Assembly: GCA_025359425.1 (NCBI GenBank)
Contig: JANYGC010000006.1
Span: 1-52,671 of the forward strand
Direction of reading: 5' to 3'
DNA length: 52,671 bases
From: Sphingomonadaceae bacterium
GTDB taxonomy: Bacteria; Pseudomonadota; Alphaproteobacteria; Sphingomonadales; Sphingomonadaceae
A program made the translations under genes and the position numbers. A model generated the notes under the pieces. It did no database searches. It had not been told where the DNA came from and was given only the letters and a program-made list of their open reading frames with translations. This document shows, piece by piece, positions 23,431-31,862 of this stretch. Each line of letters begins with the position of its first letter. Within the stretch, counting starts at the first letter, position 1.

Positions 23431-23877
23431 ATGTTAGCCCCTTTGCCCGACCCCGCCCTGCCGCAAACCTTGCGCATTGCGCTGTGGCGCGGAATTAGCG
23501 GGAAGTGCCCGCGCTGCGGCGAGGCCAGACTGTTTGGCAAATTCCTCAAGCCGATCGCGGTTTGCCCGCGTTGCCACCAGGATTGGACCCACCACCGGGC
23601 CGATGACATGCCGCCGTACATCTCGATCCTGATCACCGGGCACGTCCTGGTCCCGGTGATCATCTATTTCGGAGCGGTTTCCGAGATGTCGATGTGGCAG
23701 GCACTGGCGATCTGCCTGGTGCTCGCCAGCGTGCTGATGATCGGCCTGCTTCAGCCCGCCAAGGGCGCGGTCATCGCGCTGCAGTGGTGGCACGGAATGC
23801 ACGGCTTCACGCCATCGGGTAAGCTTGAAGCCAGCCAGATCGCCCAGCCGCCCGCGAGCAGCGGACCATGGCGCTAG
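23431..23877 (+). CDS. DUF983 family membrane protein
   Basis: A 148-residue protein with an N-terminal double zinc ribbon (GKCPRCGEARLFGKFLK and VCPRCHQDW) followed by two membrane segments (about 65-85 and 88-107) and a short C-terminus with ALQWWHGMHG. This is the DUF983 layout, common in alphaproteobacteria. The family is sometimes found near cytochrome oxidase genes, but not here, and its role is unknown. The start at 23431 is used; alternatives are few. It is convergent with the DUF2059 gene, with a small hairpin between. Confidence 0.88.
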   Translation: MLAPLPDPALPQTLRIALWRGISGKCPRCGEARLFGKFLKPIAVCPRCHQDWTHHRADDMPPYISILITGHVLVPVIIYFGAVSEMSMWQALAICLVLASVLMIGLLQPAKGAVIALQWWHGMHGFTPSGKLEASQIAQPPASSGPWR

Positions 23878-23896
23878 GACCGGGCTAATTCCGGTC
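23878..23896. terminator. Short hairpin between convergent genes
   Basis: GACCGG (23878-23883) and CCGGTC (23891-23896) form a perfect 6-base stem around GCTAATT, followed on the plus strand by AGCTTTT. It begins one base after the DUF983 stop and touches the DUF2059 stop codon. It is a plausible but weak intrinsic terminator. Confidence 0.45.
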
Positions 23897-24692
23897 AGCT
23901 TTTGGGCAGCACCCCTTTGGCGACCAGGGCCTCACGCAGCCTGACGGCAAGTGCGGGGTCGGTCTTGCCGATGTGATCGACCATCGCCCCGGCAGTCGCC
24001 GAGGCGACCTTGCCCTCCAGCCCCGGCGGCGAATAGTTGAACCACTTCTGCTCGAGCGCGGTCTTGCGCGGTCCGGTCGCGATCATCTTGCGCCCGGCGG
24101 GGCTGGCGAAAAACCGCGATGCGCGCTGCAATTGGGCCGGCGCCATGCCGTCGACCGTCCGCTGCGCCGCGTCCTTGAGGTCGGCACGGACATCGCCGGC
24201 GCTGGCATCGCCGCCTTGCGCCAGCGCGCCGAAACTGGCCTTGTAGCTCATATTGGCAGTCGCATTGGTGAGCAGGACCTGCCCGTCGCCCGATTCGAAA
24301 AACGCCGCCGCCGTAGTAGCATCGGCCAGGGTCATCGAATCGCAGTAAAGCTGCGAAAGCTCAGTCCGGTAAAGCGGCAATGCGGTCTTCGATCCGTCGA
24401 TAATCAGCGGGCGCACCCGCACTCCGATTGCATCGGACATCCCAGGGTATTTCTGGTTCATCGCGGCAAACGACGCATCCTGCTGGAGCATCGCCTGGAG
24501 CATCGAAGCGATGATGTTGTCGACCTGATGAGGCACTGCGCTGTCGGGCGTCAGCAGCGCCGCCAGCCGGTCACAAGCCAGTTTGAGCGCAGCCGGGTCA
24601 GCCTTGGCCGTGACCACCGTGCGCGGCGCAGGCTTGGCCCCAAGCGGCGCGCCAACCACAGCTGCGGCCAACAACAGATATCCAAATTTCAC
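23895..24692 (-). CDS. Exported DUF2059 protein
   Basis: A 265-residue exported protein: signal peptide MKFGYLLLAAAVVGAPLGA, then a mainly helical mature part. The region with MTLADATTAAAFFESGDGQ and, later, ASRFFASPAGRKMIA matches the DUF2059 motif (a helix followed by F-x-S/T-P-x-G-x-K). The start is taken as the GTG at 24692, which follows AGGGGAAAC at good distance; the ATG at 24725 would put charged residues ahead of the signal and fits less well. The function of the family is not established. It stands next to the EipA gene in the same direction. Confidence 0.78.
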   Translation of the reverse strand: MKFGYLLLAAAVVGAPLGAKPAPRTVVTAKADPAALKLACDRLAALLTPDSAVPHQVDNIIASMLQAMLQQDASFAAMNQKYPGMSDAIGVRVRPLIIDGSKTALPLYRTELSQLYCDSMTLADATTAAAFFESGDGQVLLTNATANMSYKASFGALAQGGDASAGDVRADLKDAAQRTVDGMAPAQLQRASRFFASPAGRKMIATGPRKTALEQKWFNYSPPGLEGKVASATAGAMVDHIGKTDPALAVRLREALVAKGVLPKS

Positions 24693-24781
24693 GGCTGTTT
24701 CCCCTGCCAATTCCTTTGCCCGCAACCTAACGGTGACGGGGCTATGTGCAACGGGGAATCAGGCTGCTTGCGGCGAATCGT

Positions 24782-25525
24782 TCAGAACGGCACCCATTTG
24801 TGCTTGGTGCTGAACTTCATGTAACCGGCGTTGACCCCGAGCCGCAGTCCGACCCCCGAGCGCACCGGGATCAGCACGATATTGCCGCGCCGCATGTAGC
24901 TCACGTTGAAGCCGCCGAGCAGGTAGGCTTGGCCCTCGCCCGCGGGGAAGCGGTGGTATAGATCGTCGGTATTGTAGAGGTTGTAGACCAGCACGAAGGT
25001 GCTGCCCGCGCTCGCCCCGGCATCGAACCCGATCGACGGCCCGGTCCAGTACACCGCGCGCTGGCCCTCGACTTTGTGGAACAAAGTACCCGAACCATAG
25101 CGCACGCCGACCACCAGCGCGCCCCCGCCTTCGCGTCCGACGATATAGGCGCTGGGCTCACCCTGCTTCTTGAGAATGTCCTGGATGACGTCGGCGACGC
25201 CCTTGGCGCCTTTGCCGAACACGCCTTCGGCGGCGCCGATCAGGTCGTCCTGCTTGTAGGTCGTGCCGGGCTGGTTGGGATCGGCGGGAGCCTCGGTCGG
25301 AGCCGGAGCGGGCGACCCTCCGCTGACCGGGTAGGCTGCCGGAACCGGACTGGAAGCCGGCACCGGCGCGGGCGCGGGGGCCGGATGCTTGAGATCGCCG
25401 TCGATCGCAGAATCGGGATCGACCGGCTGGATCTGCGCCGGGGCAGCTACCGAGCCGGCCAGCGCGAGCGCAGCCATCGCCGCGATCCCGGCGCTGCGCA
25501 GCGTAGTGGCAAAGCGGATATTCAT
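24782..25525 (-). CDS. eipA: EipA/DUF1134 envelope protein
   Basis: A 247-residue exported protein of the DUF1134 family. The Brucella member, EipA, is an envelope-integrity protein in the periplasm. It has a signal peptide ending near ALALAGSVAAPAQ, a low-complexity Pro/Ala linker (about residues 45-85), and a C-terminal globular domain starting TYKQDDLIGAAEGVFGKGAK. The globular part includes YGSGTLFHKVEGQ, VYWTGPSIGFDAG and the end VGVNAGYMKFS-like. The ATG at 25525 follows GGGGCC. The next gene downstream is the DUF2059 gene. The stretch upstream (25526-25730, about 200 bases) has only a weak hairpin (TGCCGT 25679-25684 / ACGGCA 25700-25705) and no gene that I see. Confidence 0.87.
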   Translation of the reverse strand: MNIRFATTLRSAGIAAMAALALAGSVAAPAQIQPVDPDSAIDGDLKHPAPAPAPVPASSPVPAAYPVSGGSPAPAPTEAPADPNQPGTTYKQDDLIGAAEGVFGKGAKGVADVIQDILKKQGEPSAYIVGREGGGALVVGVRYGSGTLFHKVEGQRAVYWTGPSIGFDAGASAGSTFVLVYNLYNTDDLYHRFPAGEGQAYLLGGFNVSYMRRGNIVLIPVRSGVGLRLGVNAGYMKFSTKHKWVPF

Positions 25526-25730
25526 TGGTCAGGCCCCTCAAAAGATCCGCCGATCCCGGTTCACTCAGGCTCGGGCGGGTTCGCCAACGGGCGGTTTGAA
25601 ACGGCTGTGGGCACAGGACAATGAACCGGCGATGAGCCGAGTCCGTTTTGCGGCAAGAGGAGGGCTAGGCTGGCTTGATGCCGTGCTGACCCCTGTTTGA
25701 CGGCACTTTAGCGCGGCACCAGACTACCCC

Positions 25731-25759
25731 TTGCCGCCCCCGCCCCCCCTCGCTATAGC
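25731..25759 (+). promoter_or_regulatory. Promoter of the tRNA-Ser gene
   Basis: TTGCCG (25731-25736) and TATAGC (25754-25759) are exactly 17 bases apart. A start about 7 bases downstream would give a leader of about 15 bases before the tRNA, which is typical for a single tRNA unit. Confidence 0.7.
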
Positions 25760-25780
25760 GCCCGCTCGCTGCTGCGATCC

Positions 25781-25872
25781 GGAGACGTGGGTGAGTGGCT
25801 GAAACCAACGGTTTGCTAAACCGTCGTACGGATACATCTGTACCGAGAGTTCGAATCTCTCCGTCTCCGCCA
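25781..25872 (+). tRNA. tRNA-Ser (anticodon GCU)
   Basis: A complete class II tRNA: acceptor stem GGAGACG pairing with CGTCTCC, D arm with GGGTGAGTGGCTGAAACC, anticodon stem ACGGT/ACCGT with the loop TTGCTAA giving GCU (bases 25815-25817), a long variable arm (CGTACGGATACATCTGTACC) as in tRNA-Ser, T arm GAGAGTTCGAATCTCTC, discriminator G and an encoded CCA (25870-25872). It reads AGC/AGU codons. It has its own promoter. I found no integrase or attachment-site repeat beside it. Confidence 0.97.
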
Positions 25873-26016
25873 CTTTCGCATTGGGAAATGCTGACATTGT
25901 CACCCTACCCAAGACGGTGCTCAATTCAGACAGCAGCACGCTGGACTGCAATGACCTATCGGCGGTGACGGGATGCGACGACCGATCGAACATTTGAACC
26001 TGGAGAGACCACAACC

Positions 26017-27516
26017 ATGCGCATGATCGATCATTTCATCCACGGCGGCACGGGCGGGCTGGTCAGCACCCGCAAGGGCGCGGTAATGGATCCCAACAAT
26101 GGCGGCCAGCAGGCCGAGGTTGTGCTGGGCAGCGCCGATGCGCTCGATCGTGCGGTTGCCGCCGCATCGGCCGCGCAGCCCGGATGGGCCGCGATGAACC
26201 CACAGCGCCGGGCCCGCGTGATGTTCAATTTCAAGGCGCTGATCGAGCGCGACATGGAGGCGCTGGCCGCGCTGCTGTCGGCCGAGCACGGCAAGGTCAT
26301 CGCCGACAGCAAAGGGGACATCCAGCGCGGGCTTGAAGTGGTCGAGTTCTGCTGCGGATTGCCCCACGTCCTCAAGGGTGAATACACGCAAGGCGCCGGC
26401 CCCGGGATCGACGTCTATTCGATGCGTCAGCCGATCGGGATTGGCGCGGGGATCACCCCCTTCAACTTCCCGGCAATGATCCCGCTGTGGATGGGATCGA
26501 TGGCGATTGCGGCGGGCAACGCCTTTATCCTCAAGCCCTCCGAACGCGACCCCTCGGTGCCGTGCCGGATCGCTGAGTTGTGGCTCGAAGCAGGCCTGCC
26601 CGACGGGATATTCCAGGTGGTCCACGGCGACAAGGAAATGGTCGACCTGATCCTCGATCACCCGGCGATCGGTGCGGTCAGCTTTGTCGGCTCGTCCGAC
26701 ATCGCCCAGTACGTCTATTCGCGCGGGGTGGCCGCGGGCAAGCGCGTGCAGGCAATGGGCGGAGCCAAGAACCACGGCGTGGTCATGCCCGACGCCGACC
26801 TCGACATGGTGGTCAATGACCTGTGCGGTGCCGCATTCGGCTCGGCCGGCGAGCGCTGCATGGCGCTGCCGGTGGTGGTGCCGGTCGGCGAACACACCGC
26901 TGAGCGTCTGCGGGCCAAGCTGATCCCGGCGATCCATGCGCTCAAGATCGGCGTGTCGAGCGATCCCGAGGCGCAGTACGGCCCGGTCGTCACCGCAATG
27001 CACAAGGCCAGTATCGAACGCTGGATCCAGACCGCGGTCGAAGAGGGCAGCGAGCTGGTGATCGATGGCCGCGGGTTTACCTTGCAGGGCCATGAGGAAG
27101 GCTATTTCCTCGGCCCGACGCTGCTTGACCGGGTCACTCCGGACATGACCAGCTACCACAACGAGATCTTCGGCCCCGTCCTGCAGATCGTGCGGGCGAC
27201 TGATTTTGAGGATGCGCTGAGCCTTGCCAGCAAGCACCAGTACGGCAACGGCGTGGCGATCTTCACCCGCAACGGCCACGCCGCGCGCGAGTTTGCCAGC
27301 CGGGTCAACGTCGGCATGGTCGGGATCAACGTGCCGATCCCGGTGCCGGTCGCCTACCACAGCTTCGGCGGCTGGAAGCGCTCTGGCTTCGGCGATACCG
27401 ACCAGTACGGGCTTGAAGGCCTGCGCTTCTGGACCAAGGTCAAGAAGATCACCGCACGCTGGCCCGATGGCGGCGGCGACGGTTCGAACGCCTTCGTCAT
27501 CCCGACCATGGGGTGA
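26017..27516 (+). CDS. mmsA: CoA-acylating methylmalonate-semialdehyde dehydrogenase
   Basis: Last steps of valine (and thymine) breakdown: oxidises methylmalonate semialdehyde to propionyl-CoA using NAD and CoA. The 499-residue protein follows MmsA closely: MRQPIGIGAGITPFNFPAMIP, KPSERDPSVP, the NAD-binding SFVGSSDIAQYVY, KNHGVVMPDAD, the catalytic Cys281 in GSAGERCMALPVVV, and the C-terminal GVNVPIPVPVA-like GINVPIPVPVAYHSFGGWKR. The ATG at 26017 follows GGAGAGACC. A RidA gene and mmsB follow in the same direction with gaps of 4 and 19 bases, so this is a valine-degradation operon. Confidence 0.96.
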   Translation: MRMIDHFIHGGTGGLVSTRKGAVMDPNNGGQQAEVVLGSADALDRAVAAASAAQPGWAAMNPQRRARVMFNFKALIERDMEALAALLSAEHGKVIADSKGDIQRGLEVVEFCCGLPHVLKGEYTQGAGPGIDVYSMRQPIGIGAGITPFNFPAMIPLWMGSMAIAAGNAFILKPSERDPSVPCRIAELWLEAGLPDGIFQVVHGDKEMVDLILDHPAIGAVSFVGSSDIAQYVYSRGVAAGKRVQAMGGAKNHGVVMPDADLDMVVNDLCGAAFGSAGERCMALPVVVPVGEHTAERLRAKLIPAIHALKIGVSSDPEAQYGPVVTAMHKASIERWIQTAVEEGSELVIDGRGFTLQGHEEGYFLGPTLLDRVTPDMTSYHNEIFGPVLQIVRATDFEDALSLASKHQYGNGVAIFTRNGHAAREFASRVNVGMVGINVPIPVPVAYHSFGGWKRSGFGDTDQYGLEGLRFWTKVKKITARWPDGGGDGSNAFVIPTMG

Positions 27517-27520
27517 ACCG

Positions 27521-27901
27521 GTGAAACAGCGTGTCAGCAGTGGATCACCGCTCGAGCCGGTGCTCGGTTTTTGCCGCGCCGTGCGCACCGGCAAGCAAAT
27601 CATGGTCGCCGGGACCGCGCCGATCGAGCCCGACGGATCGACCACACCTGGCGATGCGGCGGCACAGATGGAGCGCTGCTGCGCAATCGTCGCCCAGGCG
27701 ATCGGCGACCTTGACGGTCACATCGAGGATACCGTGCGAACCTGCATCTACCTGACCGATCGAGCCGATTTTGAGGCGGTCGCCAAGGTCCATGGCAAAT
27801 GGTTCGGCGCGGCGCGCCCAGCCACGACCACGCTTGTTGTTTCCGGTTTTGTCCGACCCGAATGGCGTGTGGAAATTGAAGCCGAAGTCACTGAATTATG
27901 A
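27521..27901 (+). CDS. RidA family protein (Rid/YjgF/UK114)
   Basis: A 126-residue member of the RidA superfamily, whose founding members hydrolyse reactive enamine/imine intermediates made by PLP enzymes. The core layout is present: LGFCRAVRTGKQIMVAGTAP, the mid-helix AAQMERCCAIVAQAIGDL, the region CIYLTDRADFEAVAKVHGKWF, and the end PATTTLVVSGF, EWRVEIEAEV. The Arg of the classic C-RN motif that binds the substrate carboxylate in archetypal RidA is not in its usual context, so activity may differ. The start is a GTG at 27521, four bases after the mmsA stop; this placement is why it is linked to valine breakdown. Confidence 0.87.
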   Translation: MKQRVSSGSPLEPVLGFCRAVRTGKQIMVAGTAPIEPDGSTTPGDAAAQMERCCAIVAQAIGDLDGHIEDTVRTCIYLTDRADFEAVAKVHGKWFGAARPATTTLVVSGFVRPEWRVEIEAEVTEL

Positions 27902-27920
27902 ATGTTCTGGAGCGAATGAC

Positions 27921-28793
27921 ATGAGCAAGATCGCGTTCATCGGTTTGGGCAACATGGGCGGCGGGATGGCTGCGAACCTGGTCAAGGCCGGGCATGAGGT
28001 GCGCGCTTTCGACTTGTCCGCCGAAGCGGCGACGCGGGCGCAGGGCAATGGCTGCGCGGTGGTGCCAACCGTGCGCGAGGCGGTGGAAGGCGTCGATGCC
28101 GTGGTTTCGATGCTGCCCAATGGGGCGATCGTCGAGAGCGTCTATACCAGCGACGTGATTGGCCATGCCCCCGCGTCGGCGCTGCTGCTCGATTGCTCGA
28201 CCATCGATGTCGGCACTGCGCGCAAGGTCGAGGATGCGGCCCGCGCCGCCGGTTACGCCATGGTCGATGCGCCGGTTTCGGGCGGGATCGCCGCAGCCAA
28301 CGGCGGCACGCTGACCTTCATGGTCGGCGGGAGCGACGCAGCTTTCGCCAAGGCCGAACCGATCCTGGCGGCAATGGGCAAGGCGGTGATTCACGCCGGG
28401 CAATCGGGTGCGGGTCAGGCCGCCAAGATCTGCAACAACATGATCCTCGGCGCGACCATGATCGCCACCTGCGAGGCCTTTGCCTTGGCCGAGAAGCTGG
28501 GGCTGAACTTGCAGACCTTCTATGATATCTCGTCCAAGGCGTCGGGCCAGTCGTGGTCGATGACCTCGTACTGCCCGGTTCCCGGGGTCGGCCCCGCCAG
28601 CCCGGCAGACAATGGCTACCAGGGCGGCTTCGCTGCGGCCCTGATGCTCAAGGACCTCAAGCTGGCGATGGAAGCCGCGCAAGCAGCCGGAGCGAAAGTG
28701 CCGATGGGTGCCCGGGCCGCTGAGCTCTACGCCGAATTCACCGCTGCGGGGGGTGGTAGCACCGACTTTTCGGGGATCATCGCGACGCTGTAA
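27921..28793 (+). CDS. mmsB: 3-hydroxyisobutyrate dehydrogenase
   Basis: Oxidises 3-hydroxyisobutyrate to methylmalonate semialdehyde, the substrate of the MmsA encoded two genes upstream. The 290-residue protein has the nucleotide-binding FIGLGNMGGGMAANL at the N-terminus, the substrate-binding DAPVSGGIAAANGGTLTFMVGG, and catalytic Lys169 in SGAGQAAKICNNMIL. The C-terminal helices carry GGFAAALMLKDLKLAMEAA, as in the family. The ATG at 27921 comes 19 bases after the ridA-like stop. It ends the operon and converges on the beta-galactosidase gene 10 bases away. Confidence 0.95.
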   Translation: MSKIAFIGLGNMGGGMAANLVKAGHEVRAFDLSAEAATRAQGNGCAVVPTVREAVEGVDAVVSMLPNGAIVESVYTSDVIGHAPASALLLDCSTIDVGTARKVEDAARAAGYAMVDAPVSGGIAAANGGTLTFMVGGSDAAFAKAEPILAAMGKAVIHAGQSGAGQAAKICNNMILGATMIATCEAFALAEKLGLNLQTFYDISSKASGQSWSMTSYCPVPGVGPASPADNGYQGGFAAALMLKDLKLAMEAAQAAGAKVPMGARAAELYAEFTAAGGGSTDFSGIIATL

Positions 28794-28803
28794 AGCAAGG
28801 CGG

Positions 28804-30795
28804 CTAGTCCGGCTCGACGACCGCGACCCCGGCGGGGCCAAGTCTGCGCGTCCCGAGCACGAACCTGCCCGGCAAACTCGCCGGAATGTCGACCGGTGCA
28901 ACCGAATAATTGAACAGGTGCGCCCGGTTCCCGGCCCGCCGCAGGCGCAATCCCTCGGGCATGGCATGGACTTCAAGACCGGCATCGCGGGCCGCGCGAG
29001 CCATCACTTCGTTTGCCAGCGCAGGTTCCGGCCAGGCTGCAAGGTACCGCACCCGGCCGTGCTGCCAGCAGGCGACGGTGCCGTCATCGGCAATCAGATC
29101 GGCTGCGGCCGCGGTCTCGAGATGCTCGAGCCAGCGCGCAATCGCCCAACCATCGCCGCGGTGCTCAAGCCCCGGCCGCAAGCTTTCAACGCGCACGACC
29201 TGGGCAGGAAAGACTTGCTGCAAGCGGCCCGGCGGGAGTGTCTCGGGAAGCGCAAATTCGATGGTCCGGCTGCCGCTGCGCGGTCCGATCACGATCTGGC
29301 CGGGGAAGTCGGCGAGCGCAGTGACCAGCGCTTCGGGCACGATCGGCAAGCACGGGATGACACACAGCGCATAGCCATCGAGCGCGGCAGTGGGCGGCAC
29401 AATATCGACATCAAGGCCAAGGCGGCGCAGTGCGCTGTAGCATTCGAACGCGGCCCACAGCGCCGCCAACCCGGCGCCCTGAGGTTGGATTCCCGTCACC
29501 CAGTCGGCATCGTAGGCAAACACCAGCGCCACGCTGCGCGGCGGTGCTCCGGCGGGACCGAGCGCGGCCAGATCGCGCGCGGCTTGCGCGGCTTCGCCCA
29601 GCCCCGGCGCGGCGACACTGTCGGGCCGAAGCAGCCCGGCGTGGTGCTGCTCCTGCGCCTTGGGAAACTGGCGCCAGCGGAAATAGCTGACCAGCTCGGC
29701 CCCGTGCGCCATCGCCTCGAGCGTCCACAGGCGGACCATTCCGGGCAGCGGCGCAGGGTTATGCCGGGCCCAGTTGACCGGCCCGGGCTGCTGCTCAAGC
29801 ACCGCCCAGCGGCCGCTGCGGGTGCAGCCGCGATAGAGATCGTGGTGGAACGCGGCGATATCGGGATGGCCCTGGCGGGCATAGGCCAGCTTGTCGGCTT
29901 CGCTGAAGCGGAAGCTGTCGAGGAAGCCGAGCGGATAGCTGTCCCACCCCGCCACATCGAGGTCTGCGCCGACCGCGTGATGATCGAACTCGGTAAAGAA
30001 CCCCATGAAATTGTGCACCACATCGCGCCCCGGCGACAGTTCGCGCAGAACCTCCACCTGGGCCCGGTTGAACACCGTGACCTGATCGGACGCAAAGCGG
30101 CGGAAGGCCAGCTGGTGCGCCGGATTGGCTTCGGTTACGGTCAGATTGGGCAAATCGATCGCGCCGAACGAACCGTATTCCATGCTCCAGAACACATTGC
30201 CCCAGGCCTGATTGAGCGCGGCGACATCGCCATAGCGATCGGCCAGCCAGACCCGGAAGCCATCGCGCGCCGCGTCCGAATAGCTCAGCACGGTATCGTG
30301 GCAGCCGTATTCGTTGTCGGTTTGCCACGCTACCACGGCCGGATTTTGGCCGTAACGCTGCGCCAGTGCGCGGGTGACCCGCACGGCCTCGGCGCGGTAC
30401 CCGGCATGGCTGAAACAGTAATGCCGCCGCGACCCGAAGCCGCGTGGGTGGCCCATCGCATCGAGCGCGACCATATCGGGCATCGTATCGACCAGCCACT
30501 TGGGCGGCGTCGCGGTCGGGGTGCCGAGGATCACGCCCAGCCCTGCCGCGTGCAGCACCGCAATCGCCCGGTCGAGCCAGCCCCAGTCGTAGCGCCCCGG
30601 CTCAGGTTCGATCCGGCTCCACGCAAATTCGCCGATCCGCACCCGGCTGAGCCCCGCTTCGACCATCCGCCGGGCATCCTCGGCCCATTGCGCTTCGGGC
30701 CAGTGCTCCGGGTAATAGCACACCCCAAGGCGCATCGGCGCAGCCGCTGGCGGCATCGTGTGGTCTGAAAAGGTATGCATCAGGCTTTGTTCCAT
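28804..30795 (-). CDS. Beta-galactosidase, glycoside hydrolase family 42
   Basis: A 663-residue GH42 enzyme that releases galactose from beta-galactosides. It has the family opening RLGVCYYPEHWPEAQWAEDARRMVEAG, a TIM-barrel domain with the acid/base Glu162 in DNEYGCHD, the region of VDVAGWDSYPLGF-type, and the nucleophile Glu in VLEQQPGPVNWA. An A-trimerisation and a beta-sandwich C-terminal domain follow. No signal peptide, so likely cytoplasmic. The start is uncertain: ATGs at 30795, 30780 and 30735 are all possible, and only the last gives the common start MRLGV. It faces galT divergently across about 50 bases and belongs to a galactose cluster with galT, galK and a GPH symporter. Confidence 0.93.
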   Translation of the reverse strand: MEQSLMHTFSDHTMPPAAAPMRLGVCYYPEHWPEAQWAEDARRMVEAGLSRVRIGEFAWSRIEPEPGRYDWGWLDRAIAVLHAAGLGVILGTPTATPPKWLVDTMPDMVALDAMGHPRGFGSRRHYCFSHAGYRAEAVRVTRALAQRYGQNPAVVAWQTDNEYGCHDTVLSYSDAARDGFRVWLADRYGDVAALNQAWGNVFWSMEYGSFGAIDLPNLTVTEANPAHQLAFRRFASDQVTVFNRAQVEVLRELSPGRDVVHNFMGFFTEFDHHAVGADLDVAGWDSYPLGFLDSFRFSEADKLAYARQGHPDIAAFHHDLYRGCTRSGRWAVLEQQPGPVNWARHNPAPLPGMVRLWTLEAMAHGAELVSYFRWRQFPKAQEQHHAGLLRPDSVAAPGLGEAAQAARDLAALGPAGAPPRSVALVFAYDADWVTGIQPQGAGLAALWAAFECYSALRRLGLDVDIVPPTAALDGYALCVIPCLPIVPEALVTALADFPGQIVIGPRSGSRTIEFALPETLPPGRLQQVFPAQVVRVESLRPGLEHRGDGWAIARWLEHLETAAAADLIADDGTVACWQHGRVRYLAAWPEPALANEVMARAARDAGLEVHAMPEGLRLRRAGNRAHLFNYSVAPVDIPASLPGRFVLGTRRLGPAGVAVVEPD

Positions 30796-30842
30796 ACAAC
30801 GCCGCTTGCCGGGTGCAACCAGCGCCAGCTATTACCGCAGCG

Positions 30843-31862
30843 ATGACCCTGGCCGACTTCCCGCATCGCCGCCGCAACCTGCTGACCGGGGAATGGCTGC
30901 TGGTCTCACCCCACCGCGCCAAGCGGCCGTGGCACGGCGAGGCTGCCGCGCCAGCCGCACCGCGCCCGCCCGCGCACGATCCAGCATGCCACCTGTGCCC
31001 GGGCAACACCCGGGCGAGCGGCGCGGTCAACCCCGACTATGCCGGCACGTTCGTCTTCGCCAACGACTTCGCCGCCTTGCTGGATGAGGGCGGCGTGGGC
31101 GAGGGACCGCCGGGCCTGTTCGAAACGATGCCCGCGACCGGCGAAGCGCGGGTGATCTGCTTTGCCCCCGATCACGGCGCAACACTGGCCCGGCTTGACC
31201 GTGGCGCGCTTGAACAGGTGATCGAAACGTGGTGCGATCTCTCTGCCGGGCTGGGCGCGCGCTGGGCGCATGTCCAGCTGTTCGAGAACAAGGGCGCGAT
31301 GATGGGCGCCTCCTCGCCGCATCCGCACGGGCAGGTCTGGGCGAGCGCCTTCATCCCCGAACTGGTGAGCCGCGAGGAAGCCCGCCAGCGTGACTGGCTG
31401 AGCGACAAGGGGACAGTCCTGCTGGGCGATGTCATCGCTGCCGAGCTGGCCGCCGGTGAGCGCGTGATCGAAGTGAACGATCATTGGCTCGCGGTGGTCC
31501 CGCACTGGGCCGCATGGCCGTTCGAGACTTTGCTGATCGCGCGCGATGATGTGCGCCGCCTCGAAGACCTGACGCCAGCTGCGCGTGCAGCACTCGCGCG
31601 GGTCCTGGCGCGGCTCCTGCGCCGCTACGACGGCCTGTTCGAGACTGACATGGCCTATTCGATGGGCTGGCACGGCGCGCCGCACGCGTTGGGCGACGAT
31701 ACCGCGCACTGGCGGCTGCACGCGCATTTCCTGCCGCCGCTGTTGCGTTCGGCCGCGGTGCGCAAGCACATGGTCGGTTACGAATTGCTCGCCGAGACCC
31801 AGCGCGACCTCACCCCGGAAAGCGCGGCCGAACGGCTGCGCGCGGTACACATCGCGCCATGA
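30843..31862 (+). CDS. galT: Galactose-1-phosphate uridylyltransferase
   Basis: Leloir pathway: exchanges UMP between UDP-glucose and galactose-1-phosphate. The 339-residue protein has NLLTGEWLLVSPHRAKRPWHGE near the start, the zinc Cys pair in CHLCPGN, and the catalytic His in SSPHPHGQVWAS, with the C-terminal HLHAHFLPPLLRSA-type zinc/structural histidines. The ATG at 30843 is preferred; a GTG at 30813 would add ten residues that do not look conserved. The stop overlaps the galK start by 4 bases (ATGA). galE and galM are not in the window. Confidence 0.95.
   Translation: MTLADFPHRRRNLLTGEWLLVSPHRAKRPWHGEAAAPAAPRPPAHDPACHLCPGNTRASGAVNPDYAGTFVFANDFAALLDEGGVGEGPPGLFETMPATGEARVICFAPDHGATLARLDRGALEQVIETWCDLSAGLGARWAHVQLFENKGAMMGASSPHPHGQVWASAFIPELVSREEARQRDWLSDKGTVLLGDVIAAELAAGERVIEVNDHWLAVVPHWAAWPFETLLIARDDVRRLEDLTPAARAALARVLARLLRRYDGLFETDMAYSMGWHGAPHALGDDTAHWRLHAHFLPPLLRSAAVRKHMVGYELLAETQRDLTPESAAERLRAVHIAP

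Noticed and set aside
23159..23437. 92-codon plus-strand frame ahead of the DUF983 gene
   Set aside because: Composition is not protein-like, and it would begin inside the perfect hairpin; the shorter 23286 frame in another phase is the better candidate.
25781..25872. tRNA-Ser as a possible integration site
   Set aside because: No integrase gene, no direct repeat of the tRNA 3' end downstream, and the next genes are core valine catabolism.
28708..30768. 686-codon plus-strand frame opposite the beta-galactosidase
   Set aside because: Antisense shadow of GH42; no motif.
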